A stretch of DNA of 57,347 nt. Source: Polytrichum commune. Lineage: Eukaryota; Streptophyta; Polytrichopsida; Polytrichales; Polytrichaceae. Under the pieces are notes generated by a model. The model was given only the letters and a program-made list of their open reading frames with translations, ran no database searches and had not been told where the DNA came from. Where the stretch lies: positions 32,947,180 to 33,004,526 of the forward strand of contig OX485808.1 in the NCBI GenBank assembly GCA_950295325.1. The letters run 5' to 3'. The position numbers were made by a program, and so were the translations under genes. Positions 9,627 to 23,395 of the stretch are shown here, one piece after another. Within the stretch, counting starts at the first letter, position 1. Every line of letters starts with the position of its first letter.

Positions 9627-12600
9627 ATGTGGTTCTGGCGCCCCCGCGAGCGATTCTCGATGACAGAGCTCATGTGAGTGAGATCAGTCCTTGGCCGGCT
9701 GAAATGTGGATTTTGACTTTTGCGGGTACGGGCACAGTTGTCAGTTTATGGGGGTTCAACAAGCATCTTGGTTGTTATGCGGAATCGGTTTTAGTCTCGG
9801 CTGCAAACTCCTATCTCAGAAGTAAACGCATTTCGGGGTTTGTGGCACGATGAGATTGAGTTAGGTTTGGAGCTCACAGAACCAGATTATCTTCGCAATC
9901 CGTGAGTTATTGTACTCGTTCTAATACGGCCGGCAACCCCAATATCGAAAGCGATAATTATCAGCCCACGAGCTGTTACTCTCTGAATCTTGGAAGTATA
10001 TGTCTGCTAGATTTTCTGTCGACCCACGCTTTGAAACTAGTGTACGTCAGTAATGATCGTTACTGACATAAAAGTTTGAGGGAATTTCATTTCATCTGCA
10101 AGAAATTCATCGTCGTGGACTCATGCACCTTCATAGTAGCACCCGACCTGTCGTATGCACCCTTGATTTGGGTTAATTTTGGATTAGTTTGATGTTTTCT
10201 GACTTCGTCATTTCTCCACACGTTGATCTTGGAGGATCTTATCTCAAAGTGAGGATAATTAGAGGCACGACAGCGTACTTGTTGGTTACTCACAGATTAA
10301 AGCTAGAGATTCATTACAAGATTGTTGACATTTCTATCTACTAAGCTGTCAATGAATAATTTGAGACATAGAGTGTTGCTGAGAAGGGATAGATGTCTTT
10401 ATGGCTGTCTCCTTGTTGGGTCGATGCCGAATTGTACCCTGTAACCATAGGTCGATCCGCTGGACCCTGCAAGTACAGGTTTTTGATTCTTTGAAGAGAT
10501 CAAGAGTAAAGCACTTCCGAGAAGCACAAACAGCTCGGTGCTCGATCAAATTGATCATCTCACAATATAGTGAAGCTGTTGAGGAATGGCTAATTGTATT
10601 ATTGCTGCAGTATTGTCACTGTTGTCGTCAATCAGAAAAGAATCAGGGAATTCCTTGGACGCAAAGTGTTGATCTAGGCTGTTCTTGTTGGAAGCTAGTC
10701 ATAGATTCTGGTCAATGCCATTTGATGTACTAGAGAGTTACAATACCATTTGATGCACTGGAGGGTTACACAATACCATTTGATGCACTAGAGAGTTACA
10801 CATCTCGAAGTGGATCTTCTCATTGGTTCAGCAATCTATGAAGCACATGGATACAGGTTGTTGACTTCCCATGAGGTGAATAACTTAAATTTTAGTAACA
10901 GCAAAGTATGTCCTTTATGTTCATATCTGAGGGAATTCGGTGTGATATCTTTGGGTTCACAGGTATCTCAATGACCAGCTTCAGAGGACAACTGTGATAA
11001 CAGATTCGAATAAGGTAATAGCTCTAGAAATTGGGTTTGCAGGGTATGGCTGTTTATCAGAGAATGCTGTTTCAATTCAAATATTTTTGAATGGGAAAGG
11101 GGATTGATACTTCCATCTGGTAGAAAGTGCTTATCTACTCCAGGCAGGGAGGAGGTTTTCCTGGAGGAGAAAATTGCATACAGCAAGCCGTTAGATTTCT
11201 CCATTGTGTTTGAAGTGGGTGGTGTTTTTGGCACAGGATTATGTTGTGGAAACTCTGAGGTCAATGGCAGAACTCCTTATATGGGGTGATCAGCATGATC
11301 CTACATTTTTTGAGTGAGTCACTTACTGCCATGGTTGAGGTGACATGATTATATTGATGTCCATATACAATCAGGCAGCTCAGTTTTCAGTTTGTGAACC
11401 TCCTGTTTCAATGTCGATGTAGTTCAGGTACAGCCTGGAGATGTGACCAGGTCAAAAGTGAGGTTAGGAGTGCTTTCGATGGGAGTGAGGTTAGTACTCA
11501 GGAAATTATTGATGGGTCTTGGATGGAGAGTGCAGTTTCTTTATGGAGAAGCAGGTGATGGCCACTTTTGTCCGCATATTGAGATACAGCAGCAAGACTT
11601 CACCCGTGGCGGTGCAGCTGTTACAAACACTGAGCATCATGATTCAAAATATCCGGAGTGAACATGCCATATGTATGTTACTATCCTATATGATTTGTTA
11701 GGATGTTAAGAGTAAGGTAGAACTACAAACATCCAAAAGATGTTTGTACAGGATGGAGCTGGTACACCTATGACTGTACCATGACAAATGTGGCAGAATT
11801 TATCAGAATCACACCTCAAGACATTGCTTGTTATATGATGAATGATGCTCGGTAAATGAACTGGTGCTACAAAGGATCCATGGTTTTAGGGCCACACCCA
11901 ACTGTTGTGTACACCTCTATTTTTGATATCTCAGTGTATGGATATTTGTCTACTCCTTTATTATGTGGATTGGGTTTTGCAGACTATTTATTCAGCAATG
12001 AATACATCAATCACCTCATTTCCTACAAATTTGATTTCCGCAACGAAGAACTACTGGCGTATTACATCATTTTTTTGAGGTATTGGACAAAGGGAGATCC
12101 TCACACAGCTCTAATTTTGCTTAGTAATTCTGCTCTAAAGACCTCTTATATTTGGTGGCTAAGTTGCTGTCAGCAACAAGCATCAGTGGGTTTGTAAGCT
12201 CAGTAGTTGGTATTGAGTTTTATTTTACAAATTTTAATGATTTTTTATGTATTTATTTATGTATTTAGTATTTGGTACCTAAACCAGGACGATCAGCATG
12301 AAATTGGACCGGAATACTGTTTCATTCTTTATCAAGACCAACAATGTAAGTGAGAGTGGTTCCTTCCTCTGTTCTTTCCATTTCAGGCCAGCTCTTTGCT
12401 ATAGCATGAAATTGTGATGGTACTTTGACTACAGTTTGTCAAAGGAGTTGATATATGGAATTTGGAGTGTACTCCTTGTCTTCAAAGTTCCTGAAGTGCT
12501 TGTCAGAAACATAGTTGTCTTGTGCAATTTAACTGTTGTAGACGTTATTTTATTTAACACTCTAATTGCTGCATGCAGGATGAAGTGGTCTCGTTCCCAC

Positions 12601-15600
12601 TGTATAGTGAAGCTATCAAGTTCTTTCATCATGAAGAGAGCATGGTTCGCATTGCCGTGCGGACAATCACTCTCAGTGTTTATAATGGTCAGTCAGTGGT
12701 GTGATTATTGTGATGATAATATTTGACTGAATTTTATCTTTCATGACCTGTTCTTCATTGTCATTATGATATTGTGTTGCCATGGTTCCTCTTGCGAGGG
12801 ATGATAGTGACTCTTACCAAGTGGGTTTTGTGCATGGGATGAATTGCAGTGGATGATGAGAGCATCCGTATGTTTGTAGCAAGTCCTCCTGTTGTGGATT
12901 ACTTTTCGGACTTAATCACTTTTCTTAGGCAGCAAAGCTTCAGTTTGGATGGTTTGGTGGATGAGGTCTCAAAGTAAGCTATTCCTCATCTAAAGTGTAA
13001 TGATTATTGGCCAGAAATTTTAGACCTATTTTCTGAGAGACTTGGTTTTGTTGTGAGGTCTTTGTAAAGAGAGCATCAGATGGACAGACTCAAAAGGGAT
13101 TTCATGAATGAAGAACAACAAAGTCCTTCTGCATTGGTTGTTGATAGAGCTGCTAGAATAATAAGTAAGATGAAATGACTGATTTATTATTTAGCAGTTC
13201 CTTGTATATTGTATTGGAATCACCTCAGCTAGTTTCTGTATACTGTACTTTATCTTGTAACACATCATGCGGGGCTTTGTCTTTTGAACAGCTTGCCAGA
13301 CTCTGCCCAAATGCAGGGAAGATTGGAAGGAGCTATTGCTGAGGCAGGGGATCTCCTCTATTACTGCAATGACATCATAAACTCTGGTGTTCCCGCTCTA
13401 CGGTCAATTATGACAAAGCACATCATGCACATGCTTGTCTTGCCTGTGCTAATTCCTTCCTTGCGTCCTGTTGGCAAATGTGCAACTCCACAATCGGTAT
13501 GAATCCTCTATATGCTCTTAATAATCTCCATTTTTAAGGTCACTGCATTGCATGTTAAAGTCATATTATAAATGCTGTCATTCTGGGTACTGGTTACAAT
13601 ATAGTCAGTTGCAGATATTTTGTGAAATCATTTTGCTTGTAACAAAGTTCATCCTGATTCTTTGATATTGTCTGTAGTTTTATATGCTACTGTTTACCAT
13701 TGATTATTGCAAGAGACTCATGTTCCACGTCAGGGTCTTGCTTGTCTCCCTCATGGTATGGACATGCTGCAAAATAATTTGACCTGATTTGTTAAAAAAG
13801 AGAGTCCTGAGCTCTATTCTTATCTGTAGAATTTTTGTTTACTACTGTGCAGGAAAAGCACATTAGCACTTTGACATCACTTTATCTGTTGTTGCGGCTC
13901 TTGCACATTGTTCGACACAAACCTTTAGTTAACAATATTGGGGCTTCTCTCCTACGAACAGACCAATCAATCTCATTTGATCAGGGCTCAACTCAGGAAA
14001 AAGAACCTACCCGAAATGGACCTGATAATTATTTGAGTTCAAGCAGGCACTCAGAAACGGAAGGAGCACAACATGATTTTACTACTCCACCTGCAACTAT
14101 TTCAAAGGCAGTGGATGGAAGGTTAATGTTGTGAATTCGTCATTTCATGGTATTTATGGTCCATGAAGATTTTGTGGTTGATATGGAACTTCGGAACCTA
14201 CTCACCATCAAGATCGTTGTCTATAGAATATGGAGTTTTAAATCATTTCAACTGTTATGCCATCAGTTCATGTTTTACTCCTTGCTAACTTCAGATTTTA
14301 ATTTTTGTGCCTATACAGGGAAGCTTTATTGTCCTATCTGCTGTGTAGTGACGATAAATTGGTGATGGCGTCTCTGTGTTTGCTGGTTTCCTTTCTGCAA
14401 AATGAAGGTATTAGTCTTGCTGTCTTTCGAATTCTCAACTAGATGCAGGTTACAATTACAAGTGAATTTTATGTCTCTGATATTTCACATATGTTGGGAC
14501 AGCTTTAGATGAGGCTTTGTTGGATGCTCTTGGAATTCTACCACGACGGAAACGGCATAAGAAGCTTCTCCTGGTATGTCATTATGCAAGTGCAGATTTC
14601 AATACATCTGTAGTTGACATGCTATCGGTTTTAAATTGGAGGACATGTTCTTTGCCAGTTGGGAGCTTGGGCATTCACTAAGGTCTTATATGAATAAGAC
14701 TCAGTTCCAAATAAAAAGAGCAACAGCTGTTGCTCAGTGAGATGGCATTCATGTCAGACATGTCAGACAATTGAAATGTAAGAGTTTCAGAAACTAATTG
14801 TCTATATTCAGCTCATCCAGATGGTGGTCAAGTTTTGTGGTTATGTACGTGACAAGCATCTGAGATTGTATGGATGTGCATCATGTTTAAATTACAGCAA
14901 CAGCTTATGGGTGACAAGTCTGATAAAGAGGTGGACCAGCTATTCTCACCATCATTAGAAGGAATGGACGATGAGTCAATGGTATGAATCTATATGGTTT
15001 AATTGTTCTTGCAACTAGTCACAGTCAAGTAAGGTCAGCACTGTGATTACCTGAAAGATTGTCCTCATCCTCTTCCACTTTTGATGGGCTTCTTAGTGGC
15101 TCTGAAGAATTCAATATGGAGGTGGGGAGTCTCAAGCGCAAAAATATGCAATTAGTGTCTAACAGAAAGCTGCTTTTGGATGTTCTGGGACAGGGCGACC
15201 ACTGGGAGAATGAGCTGGGGGATGAGGTGCTTTCAGGATCCACAACATTGAAAAATCGTAGTCAGGCATGTTCATGGCATTTTGTTTGCGCATAATTATC
15301 TCTTTGGTTACTGCAAGTTGTTTGCCAAAGCTTTGTAGCTCCAGATTTCTCAAGTAACAACTGGAGGTGGGTGTAGTACCTGTAGGATAGTAGTTTGCCC
15401 CTCAAGGCGGGTAATGACCAAGTGTGCATAACTGAGCTTTACGTATTTGCTTGGGTCCATGTCCTCACACTGTCTATATTCTTGTAGGTTAACTTTTAAA
15501 GGGCTGACATGCTTTCAAAGAGTGAGATGGTCCAATTTGAGGCTCTTCTAAAGTGTAAAAATTATTTCAATTCTTTTGCAAATTGCCTGAACATGGACTG

Positions 15601-18600
15601 TGGTTATAATCTTAATTCACAATGTCAACTGAAAACAAGACTCAAGCTTTTGAGTTTAAACTTGTCATTCTAGCAAGACAAATCAGAATAGACCTGTATT
15701 ATTTATTTATGTGAATGTTTGTGTTTAATGTATTTCAAACATTTGTGAATTTATGGTCATTAGTGGCATCCTTGACGTAAAGTAATACTTCAGTTAAATT
15801 TAAATTGGAGAGGCTCAGTGCCCAAGGGTCGAATGCACATTAGAAGTATGTCATCTCTTTAATAATTTGCATTTGAATACATGCAATTATGGATTAGACT
15901 GCATGGAAAGCAGGGGTTAGATGTGGATTTTTGAAGGACATTATCCAACCAAAAATGATACTACTAATAATATGAGAGCATCTCAGTTCCATTCCAGTAT
16001 CAAAAAATTGGGTCATGATCTTGGTATATCCTTTCTTCTGAAGCATATGGAAGTGGGTCTTGTAGACTAGGAGTGAACTGGCTAGATCTGTGATGATCTT
16101 TAAATAGTTTAAGGAGGTTTTGATGAGGCTCAAACGGAAGTTTTGACACTCTTGGTTGTTTGATGTTTACAGATGCTAGATGTCTTGATTCAATTGATGT
16201 GCCGGAGACCTCCCCCATGTGCGGAGGTTTTATGGCAAGCAGGATGGTTACTACGCCAGCTATTACCATACCAAGAACATAAAATTAGTGACTCTCACAT
16301 GTCTCTTCTCAAGGTGTGTAGTCTTTACTTCTTTCTTCTTGCTACAATAGGACCTTGAAACATGTGAAACTGACGCCAGGCTAATGGAGGATATTTATGA
16401 CAGCTTGTTGAGGTCAACTAGTGTTTTATCAACCCAAGCACAAAATCAGAGGTCTGTCTGGTAGGGCGTGGTGAGAATTTCTTGTTGTTAATGAGTAATT
16501 TGAGTTTGTGTTGAAAGAAGTTCTACTTGCAAGCAGGATGCATATGCAGGTGCACAGCAAGATTTTTCTCGAGAGTTGACAGATTGCTGGTCAGATCTTA
16601 TTCCAGCAGTACTTGCAGAGGAATGGAAGGTCTGCAGAAAAGGTGATCTGTCCTACCCCATCACAATAGTCTCCATCATTTCTTGTTTTCCTCTTAAGTT
16701 GAATGTGAGATGCGAATGTATGGATTTGAACAAGAATGTGTTCTTCAGTTCCATTCTTGAGATGTCTAGAATGGTCTGGAGCACATTATATCCATAGAGT
16801 TCATGTTTTACAGTGGAGGTGGTTATGCATAATAAAAGTGTATCTTGTCACCCAAATTGCAGTGTTCCACCTCTTGAAGGCTATCCTTGCTTTTGTGTGA
16901 AGTTTTGCCACTTAGGTCTAGTGTTTTACACAGATTTTTTGCATTGTGTCTTCAACATGGTCAACTTAAAATGATCACAAAGTATACAACATGTGATTGA
17001 GTTAGACACTACTAATTCCATGAGAACCCACTTCTTGAAGTGCTAGTAGATTACTTTAAGGCTTTTCCCAAGTTGATACTACCTCCAATACAAGACCTGT
17101 ATGAGGCCATCTACTCCCTAATAATATTTTTTTCTCCTGCTTGTGCAGCATTGGACACACCTATGTTGCAAAGGGACTCATCATTTGTATTGATGCCAAG
17201 TGTACAGGCAAATGCAGATGGTAATTAAGGACCTTGAAACTTTCTGCAATTCTAATTTCTTGATTTGGAAATTCCTGATAAATATTTGAATGTTAATCTC
17301 AATATTCATTGAAATAAACTGCATGAGCAGCACTGCCATGGGCCTTTTAAAGTCATGCCCGCACCTGACAATCTCGATTGGCATACTGACAATGGTTTTA
17401 TGATTCTCTTGAACAGATAAGTCATCAAGTCCTTCATCCATTATTGTTGGAGAAAGAATGCGAGCAGTTGTCAAGGTGGTTGCCTCCTCTATTGGATATG
17501 TATTATCAATGGTCATGTGGGTAATGGAAATGCAATGCCAAATTGTTCTGGTCATTGTGACCTCCTCGCAATTTTTCTCATTGACTAGATTAGGAGATTC
17601 CACACTTACATATTCCTTTCTTGAAAGTCAACTAACTCCAAGGAATGTTTCTAGTCCAATATATATAGTTTCTCTGCAGCAACCTATTCTGATGAGATTG
17701 CTTGAAATTCTTGCAGGTTCTCTTGGTACTTTATCAGATGCGAGTCCTTTTAGTGGAAGGCTCTTTATCAGAGATGCCTCCTTTAATTGAGCTTCCAGTA
17801 GACAAGAAAAGTGAGCTACCTGCTGCACCTACAACAGTTGGCAAGGAGATGGATATTCGTAAGCACATTCTAAATCCATGTCTACTCATCCTTTCTGTTG
17901 ATTTTTTTTGCTCAACCAAGCATATGTATGTGTGGTGAGGGCGTTTGCACTGTATAACCTGTTCCTAACACCTATTTCAAGTTAATTTTTTTAGCATATA
18001 GTTTTAGCGATATATTTGCATCTATTCAAGATCACCTAGCCATCTCTAGAGGTTGGTAGAGCTCTGAGATAGTAGTGCAGTTGTACAAAGGACCACCCAC
18101 ATTTCTAAGGTCTTGGAGTAATGTTGCCATGGTTGAATCTAGGGAAGAATCTATTTCACTGTGAATCTAACCATAATCCTCACAAGCCTGGATTCCTGGG
18201 TTGCAGCGGACAGCGCCATGCCTTGCAGGGTTGCTTTCGAGAGAGGAAAGGAGCGACTGGTTCATCTGCTTGTGGTTTTGCAAGGCACAACGGGATCATT
18301 GTTGTTGGTCGAGGACATTCCATTCAAGCAAAAGCGTGGAATGATTCGTGTCACAGCTCCCTTAGCAGGCTCAGATGTACATATACCTTCCCATACTTAT
18401 ATTGCTTCTGGTTTATAATTTGCACCTCATTATTTACATCAAACTTTCCTCAAAATCAGTCACCTTTTTGTTTGCATGAGGGGTATCTGTAAGGCTCATT
18501 TGTAGAATCACAATGGCTAGGTTGTTCTTTGACTTTGTATGAAGAATTTTCTTCAGATCTCTACCTTTCTAAAGGGCAAGTTACATAGTTTCCTATGTGC

Positions 18601-18947
18601 CCAAGTCTTTCTGCTTTCTCAACTTAATTGCACCAGGTTCGAAATCTGAGTACTATTGTGGGTTAATGGTTTTTCAGCCGAGAGTGGATGAGAAGCATGC
18701 AACTTGGCTACACTTGCGTATACGATCACCTCACCAGCCACTGGCTGAGGTTGGGAAAATAGGTCCCTCCAGAACTAGCCCACGGGTGAAGCATCTAGTT
18801 GATGGGCGATGGACACTTGCCTTTGCAGATGCGGAGAGTTGCAAAAATGCCTGCCAGTCTATTAAAGAAGCAATTGCAGAACAAAGCCACTCTGTCAGCC
18901 TTATTGTAGCATCTTTCTTACCTAAAGATGCTGCACTGCATCAGTAA
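9627..18947 (+). CDS. GFS9: GFS9/TT9 (CLEC16A family) membrane-trafficking protein
   Basis: The 22 exons are 9627-9673, 10963-11014, 11237-11313, 11536-11672, 11983-12079, 12288-12345, 12579-12687, 12850-12973, 13292-13496, 13853-14121, 14319-14407, 14503-14573, 14898-14981, about 15058-15265, 16173-16313, 16351-16451, 16518-16642, 17149-17220, 17417-17475, 17717-17858, 18207-18376 and 18678-18947. The product is about 900 residues. It begins MWFWRPRERFSMTEL and carries the FPL domain signature WGDQHDPTFF, EKQVMATFVRILR and SNEYINHLISYKFDF. The conserved C-terminal blocks CRVAFERGKER and LVDGRWTLAF are present. In Arabidopsis this Golgi-associated protein acts in vacuolar trafficking and seed-coat flavonoid deposition. 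Oddities are a GC donor (CAG|GCATGT at 15266) and an unresolved phase at the 13/14 junction, where the only AG before the open frame is one phase off. Confidence 0.92.
10717..10804. repeat. Short tandem repeat in GFS9 intron 1
   Basis: Three copies of a 33-36 bp unit (CCATTTGATGCACTAGAGAG plus TTACA...) stand in a row inside the first GFS9 intron. Confidence 0.7.
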
Positions 18948-21900
18948 TATAGAAACCTTCTATGACAAAGTTATCCAGGTATCACCACTTCGTATAGTTT
19001 CTCCTTGAATTTCTGTAGCCCCCTCCACATCCTCCTTGTGGTTGTATTGAAGATTAATAACCCCTACATACCCAGACTCGGATCTTACCATTTTATTTTA
19101 GCCATATTCTTTTTTACATATCTCAAGCAGGTCTTTTTCTGCATGGGGAGTTGATCCTGCTCACCATTGTGAGGAGAAACCGAATGGCTAGGTATTCAGC
19201 AAGTCCGCCTTGCTAGAGAAACCTGTGCTGTGGTGCCTAAAATTAGGCTTGTAGCAATTGTTGTAGCCATTCATGATGTATAGAAGCTCAAATGGGTGTC
19301 TCCTGATTAGCACCTCAACAACTGATGTCTGCAAATGTCCAAGTGCTCAGTAAACAACACCTTTGATATCTTGGAATAAATTGTAAAGCTGGCGGAGAAT
19401 TCAGTTGCATTCATAGATTCCAACGTACTGGTATGGCATTGAAAGTGTGGCAGTAAACTGATGTAATGAAGTGTTTGTGATGGTCATTTTCTGGACAACA
19501 TGATTGTTTGAAGTGGTTTGATGCTTTGTGGTCTTCTGCTCATTTCTCGACTCACAGCAGAACACTTGCCTGCCAAGTTCCTGGACCTCAACTATCCTTA
19601 TGTATGATACTCTCGTTGTAAGGAGTGCAAAGAACAACCCAGATTAGAGATTTTTGAGAACATCAAAAGAGATTTATTTGTCAGTTGTATTACCTTGCAC
19701 ATTGACATATTTTGCAAGGTCCAGTCATCACTCCATAGGACGTCAGAGTGGGTATGTGAAGGTTGTACTGCTTGGTAAGTAGGTGATATACTTCTATTGA
19801 TGTCGTCAATCACTGTTAGAAGGTGAGTAGAAGGGGGAAATGGGCAATCAAATTTGTCATTATTGGTGATGGGAATTATTTGTTTGTGAATATATAATTT
19901 CAGAACAAGGCTTTTTATTGAAGGTTTGGATGAGAAAGTGTAGTCTTGTCGGGTTAGGAAACACATCTTTAGAGTTGGTAACATTCATTTGAGCTGAAAT
20001 TGGTGATGGCTTTAATTCCACTGACTTGACATATTTTACGAAAAGACCATCAAGAGGAACCTCATAGGAGATGAACAGTCTTCAGATACATGGAGTTGAT
20101 TATCGGTTGCATATTCTGCTGTGGATATTAGTGAACTCCAGAGCTCTGATTGAACTTGGGTATGAACTCCGAACCTAAACCTAAAATCGCCTTCTTGTCC
20201 CTCCCTTCAAGGTAGTAGACGAGTCTAAATTTTGTGAGGAGGCAATCCACATTGCAAATGCCGCCAATATCCTGCTTGTAGAGATGCAGGAATTTTGAGC
20301 ATCTGTTGAGGAAATCTTATGTGCGAGACTCAATTACAAAGTCTTTTACCACCCTTAGTACAGATATGTAAACATTAAAGAGCTGATTTGTGTGTCCCCA
20401 CACATCTCAATTCAAACCTTCTTGCTTTGGCTAGTTGACTTAAGAAAGTGAGGTTTGGATGTGCGAACTTGTTGCAGAAGAGAAACTCATGTGAAGTAAA
20501 TTCCTCAAGCAAAGGCAAGGTTTTACTATTGTATTTGGTCAGGTTTTTCGATGACAATACATGACCATTATTGAAGAGGTTGTTGAGAAGTGGGGTTGAT
20601 ACATTGTTTGAAGTTCTTATAAAAGATTATCCATCACTAGTTGGGTGCCTGATTCTGAAAGATAATAGCTTCTCAATTGCATAGAGCACCAGAGCCCAAC
20701 AATACACATAGAAGTCCCCTTCAACAGCTTCACAAGCTGCTTGGCAAGCTCAATTCCGCTCTATGAAAAGTATCTCCTGCACATGAATACCTTGCGGATA
20801 GTCACAATTTCTGAGAACTTGAGGAACTGCTCAAACAGAATAGTGCTTGCAATGTATACTTTAAGAAATCACAATGCACACTTCAATATGTGCAGCTACA
20901 CTTCAAACTTAAGTTTGAATTACATGGGAGTCCAAATTTGACAGCATCAGAAAATGCTAAGATGGTCTGTGCACAAGTCTTATGATCTGCTTCAGATGTG
21001 ATTGAATGAAATGACATATTTGAACCCACAACAGCTGTCGTTACCAAACGACATCTTTGGAAATCCATTGAGAAGCTGAACTTCCTACAACCAAAATGAT
21101 AAGAGTGCAATAGAAACTGCGTCTACCAAATAGGTCTTGACTTTGGCATGTCAATGCAAGCTGTTGATTAACACTTCCAGGCTCTGTGCAAAGAATCCCA
21201 ATGAAATGAACGAAGTGTCAGCTTTATGAGCAAAGTTAGCTTCAAATATATTGTATGGTGAGCAAGCTCTGAAAATGAATAGGACAGATTTATCTTACTC
21301 TTAATTTTACCAATGTCCATGTCCACTGACGAAGAATGCTTGCTGGACGTAAGTATCGAGCTGTACAACTTTGTTCCTTTAAGGTGTTATCGGAATCCAT
21401 TAGAGCAGAAGTGTTCAGCATACCGTGGCAGCAATCAGCTTACTTCATGTTGCGCTCTCTCTTCATCATTCATGGTGCAGAACAAGCAATTTTTACAATG
21501 AGAATGGCCAATGTTATTCTATCCTATAGAGATGAATAAAACATAGCAGTGACTACTGTAAAGTAACGACACAATTTTATCACTTGAGGAATGGTGCCTG
21601 CTCAAGTCAAGCACTAGATGCCACCCTACATACACTTGGTAAGCAAAAAATACAAGAATAAAGGTACAAGTTTGTTTCGTCAGCTGATGACAACATTCAG
21701 CTTATTTAATATTGGCTTCTGTATGCTGTGCTTGAGAGATGCATTTAACATAGCAGTGTCTACTGAAAACCAACAACATAACCTCATCACTGCAAAAATG
21801 GCGTGTCTTTTTGGTGTCTGTTTGTAGATGCACATCCAACCATTCACCACTCAAATGTAGGTGTCCATTTTAGTTGAGGCACCGAATTAGGCACATCTAC

Positions 21901-22061
21901 CTTAAGCAACGAGAGGTTTTCTGTGCTTGAGAGGTAACGACAACATACCTTAGTTTTCTTGTGCAAAAGTTACAAGAATTGACCTATTTACAAATCCGAA
22001 TAGATATGCTCGTGAATTGAAGTACTGACCTAGTCTGCGAGACATACGTAGTAGTTTGGAT
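18948..22061. other. GFS9 / RraA 3' flanks, no gene seen
   Basis: This convergent interval should hold the 3' UTRs of GFS9 (+) and of the RraA-like gene (-). Short open frames occur on both strands, but none shows coding composition, known motifs or splice continuity. I see no RNA gene or mobile element. Confidence 0.45.
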
Positions 22062-22568
22062 TCAAAGTTTGGTGGGAGTATGGGAAGAAGACACGACAAT
22101 TCCATCGTTATCCACCCAACAGAAATCGCCAGGTTTGATGGTAACCCCAGCGACATCCACCTCGAGATTGTGCTCCCCAACACCTTTCTTCTTGCTCTTC
22201 ACAGGGCAAGCAGCCAAAGCTCTCACACCGATAGCACACTCGTTGATCTCATCCACATCCCTGACACATCCGTTGATGATGAGGCCTGCCCAACCCTGGG
22301 TTTCACCGAGCTTTGCAACGTTGCCTCCCACAAGCGCAGTTCTCAAGCTTCCCCCTCCGTCAACTACCAAAACCTTCCCTGTTCCGGGATCCTCGAGTGC
22401 TTTGCGAACCAAAACATTGTCCTCGAACACCTTCACGGTCACCACTCGGCCGGAGAAGATTCGGGTTCGCCCGTAGGATTGAAACAATCCGGGGGTTAAT
22501 ACTCGGAGATCGCCGGATGCTAGCTGCTCCTCATGAGCGTCACATACATCCGATGTCAACACCGACAT
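22062..22568 (-). CDS. RraA-like protein (HMG aldolase family)
   Basis: A single-exon frame of 168 codons runs from ATG at 22568 to TGA at 22062. The length equals that of plant and bacterial RraA proteins. It carries the family core VLVVDGGGSLRTALVGGNVA followed by GWAGLIINGCVRDVDEI, which contains the Gly-rich loop and the Arg and Asp that bind substrate and metal. It ends with DFCWVDNDGIVVS. Family members are 4-hydroxy-4-methyl-2-oxoglutarate / oxaloacetate lyases. The bacterial name comes from RNase E inhibition, which is not established for plant copies. No transit peptide is visible, so a cytosolic location is likely. Upstream lies a 107-bp tandem repeat. Confidence 0.92.
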   Translation of the reverse strand: MSVLTSDVCDAHEEQLASGDLRVLTPGLFQSYGRTRIFSGRVVTVKVFEDNVLVRKALEDPGTGKVLVVDGGGSLRTALVGGNVAKLGETQGWAGLIINGCVRDVDEINECAIGVRALAACPVKSKKKGVGEHNLEVDVAGVTIKPGDFCWVDNDGIVVSSSHTPTKL

Positions 22569-22611
22569 CTTCTATTCTCACTCTTATTACAATCTGCTAA
22601 AAAATATGGAG

Positions 22612-23395
22612 CTTTTTATTGGAAGTGATGTCAATTGGAGGCTAAATAGAAGGAATCTGCAACAAGTTGTGGGATTGAATCTCTTACAACCTTCTCAAAA
22701 ACCCACCATGCTCTCTAGGGTTTTTGCTGCAAGTGACGTCAATTCGAGGCTGAATTGGAGGAGTTTGCAACAAGTTGAGATGAATTGAATCTCTTACAAC
22801 CTCCTCAATAACCCACCATGCTCATTGGGTTTATTGCTGCAAGTGATGTCAATTCGAAGCTGAACTGAAGGAGTCTGCAGCAAGTTGAGGAATAAGAGTT
22901 TCTTACAACCTCCTCAAAAACCCACCGTGCTCTCTGCGTTCTGCTGGAAGTGATGTCAATTCGAAGCTGAATTGAAGGATTCTGCAACAAGTTGAAGGAT
23001 TAGATTTCTTACAACCTCCTCAGCACTCCTTGCTTTCTGGTTTCTTTTGTTGCAAGGGTATCAATTCGATGCTGACTTGAAGGACTCTAGAACAAGTTGA
23101 GGGATTGAATGTCCCACCACCTCCTCAACCCACCTTGCTCTCTGGGTTTTTTTGTTGCAAGTGATGTCAATTCGACGCCGCATTAAAGGATTCTGCAACA
23201 AGTTGAAGAATTAAGTTTCTTACAACCTCCTCAATTCACCTTATTGCTTTACTCTGAGTTTTTTTGTTGTAAGCGCTGTCAATTCGACGGTGAATTGAAG
23301 CATCAAGTTGAATCTTTAAATTTCACTGGAGGTTTCAGACGGATTGACAACATCAGCAAACACACCTTTTTGCAAGTGATGTCAATCCGCTGAGG
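22612..23395. repeat. 107-bp tandem repeat upstream of RraA-like gene
   Basis: About seven and a half diverged copies stand head to tail. Anchors GATGTCAATTCGAAGCTGAA recur near 22627, 22735, 22845, 22952, 23057, 23163, 23273 and 23378, a period of 105-110 bp. Each unit also has CAACAAGTTGA and CTTACAACCTCCTCAA. One copy carries a TGACGTCA core, the type bound by bZIP factors. The array begins about 45 bp upstream of the RraA-like start codon, so it covers the likely promoter. Confidence 0.85.

Noticed and set aside
13735-13757. Possible micro-exon in GFS9 between exons 9 and 10
   Set aside because: A 22-nt exon would shift the phase and put a stop in the otherwise clear exon 10, while direct joining of exons 9 and 10 is in phase.
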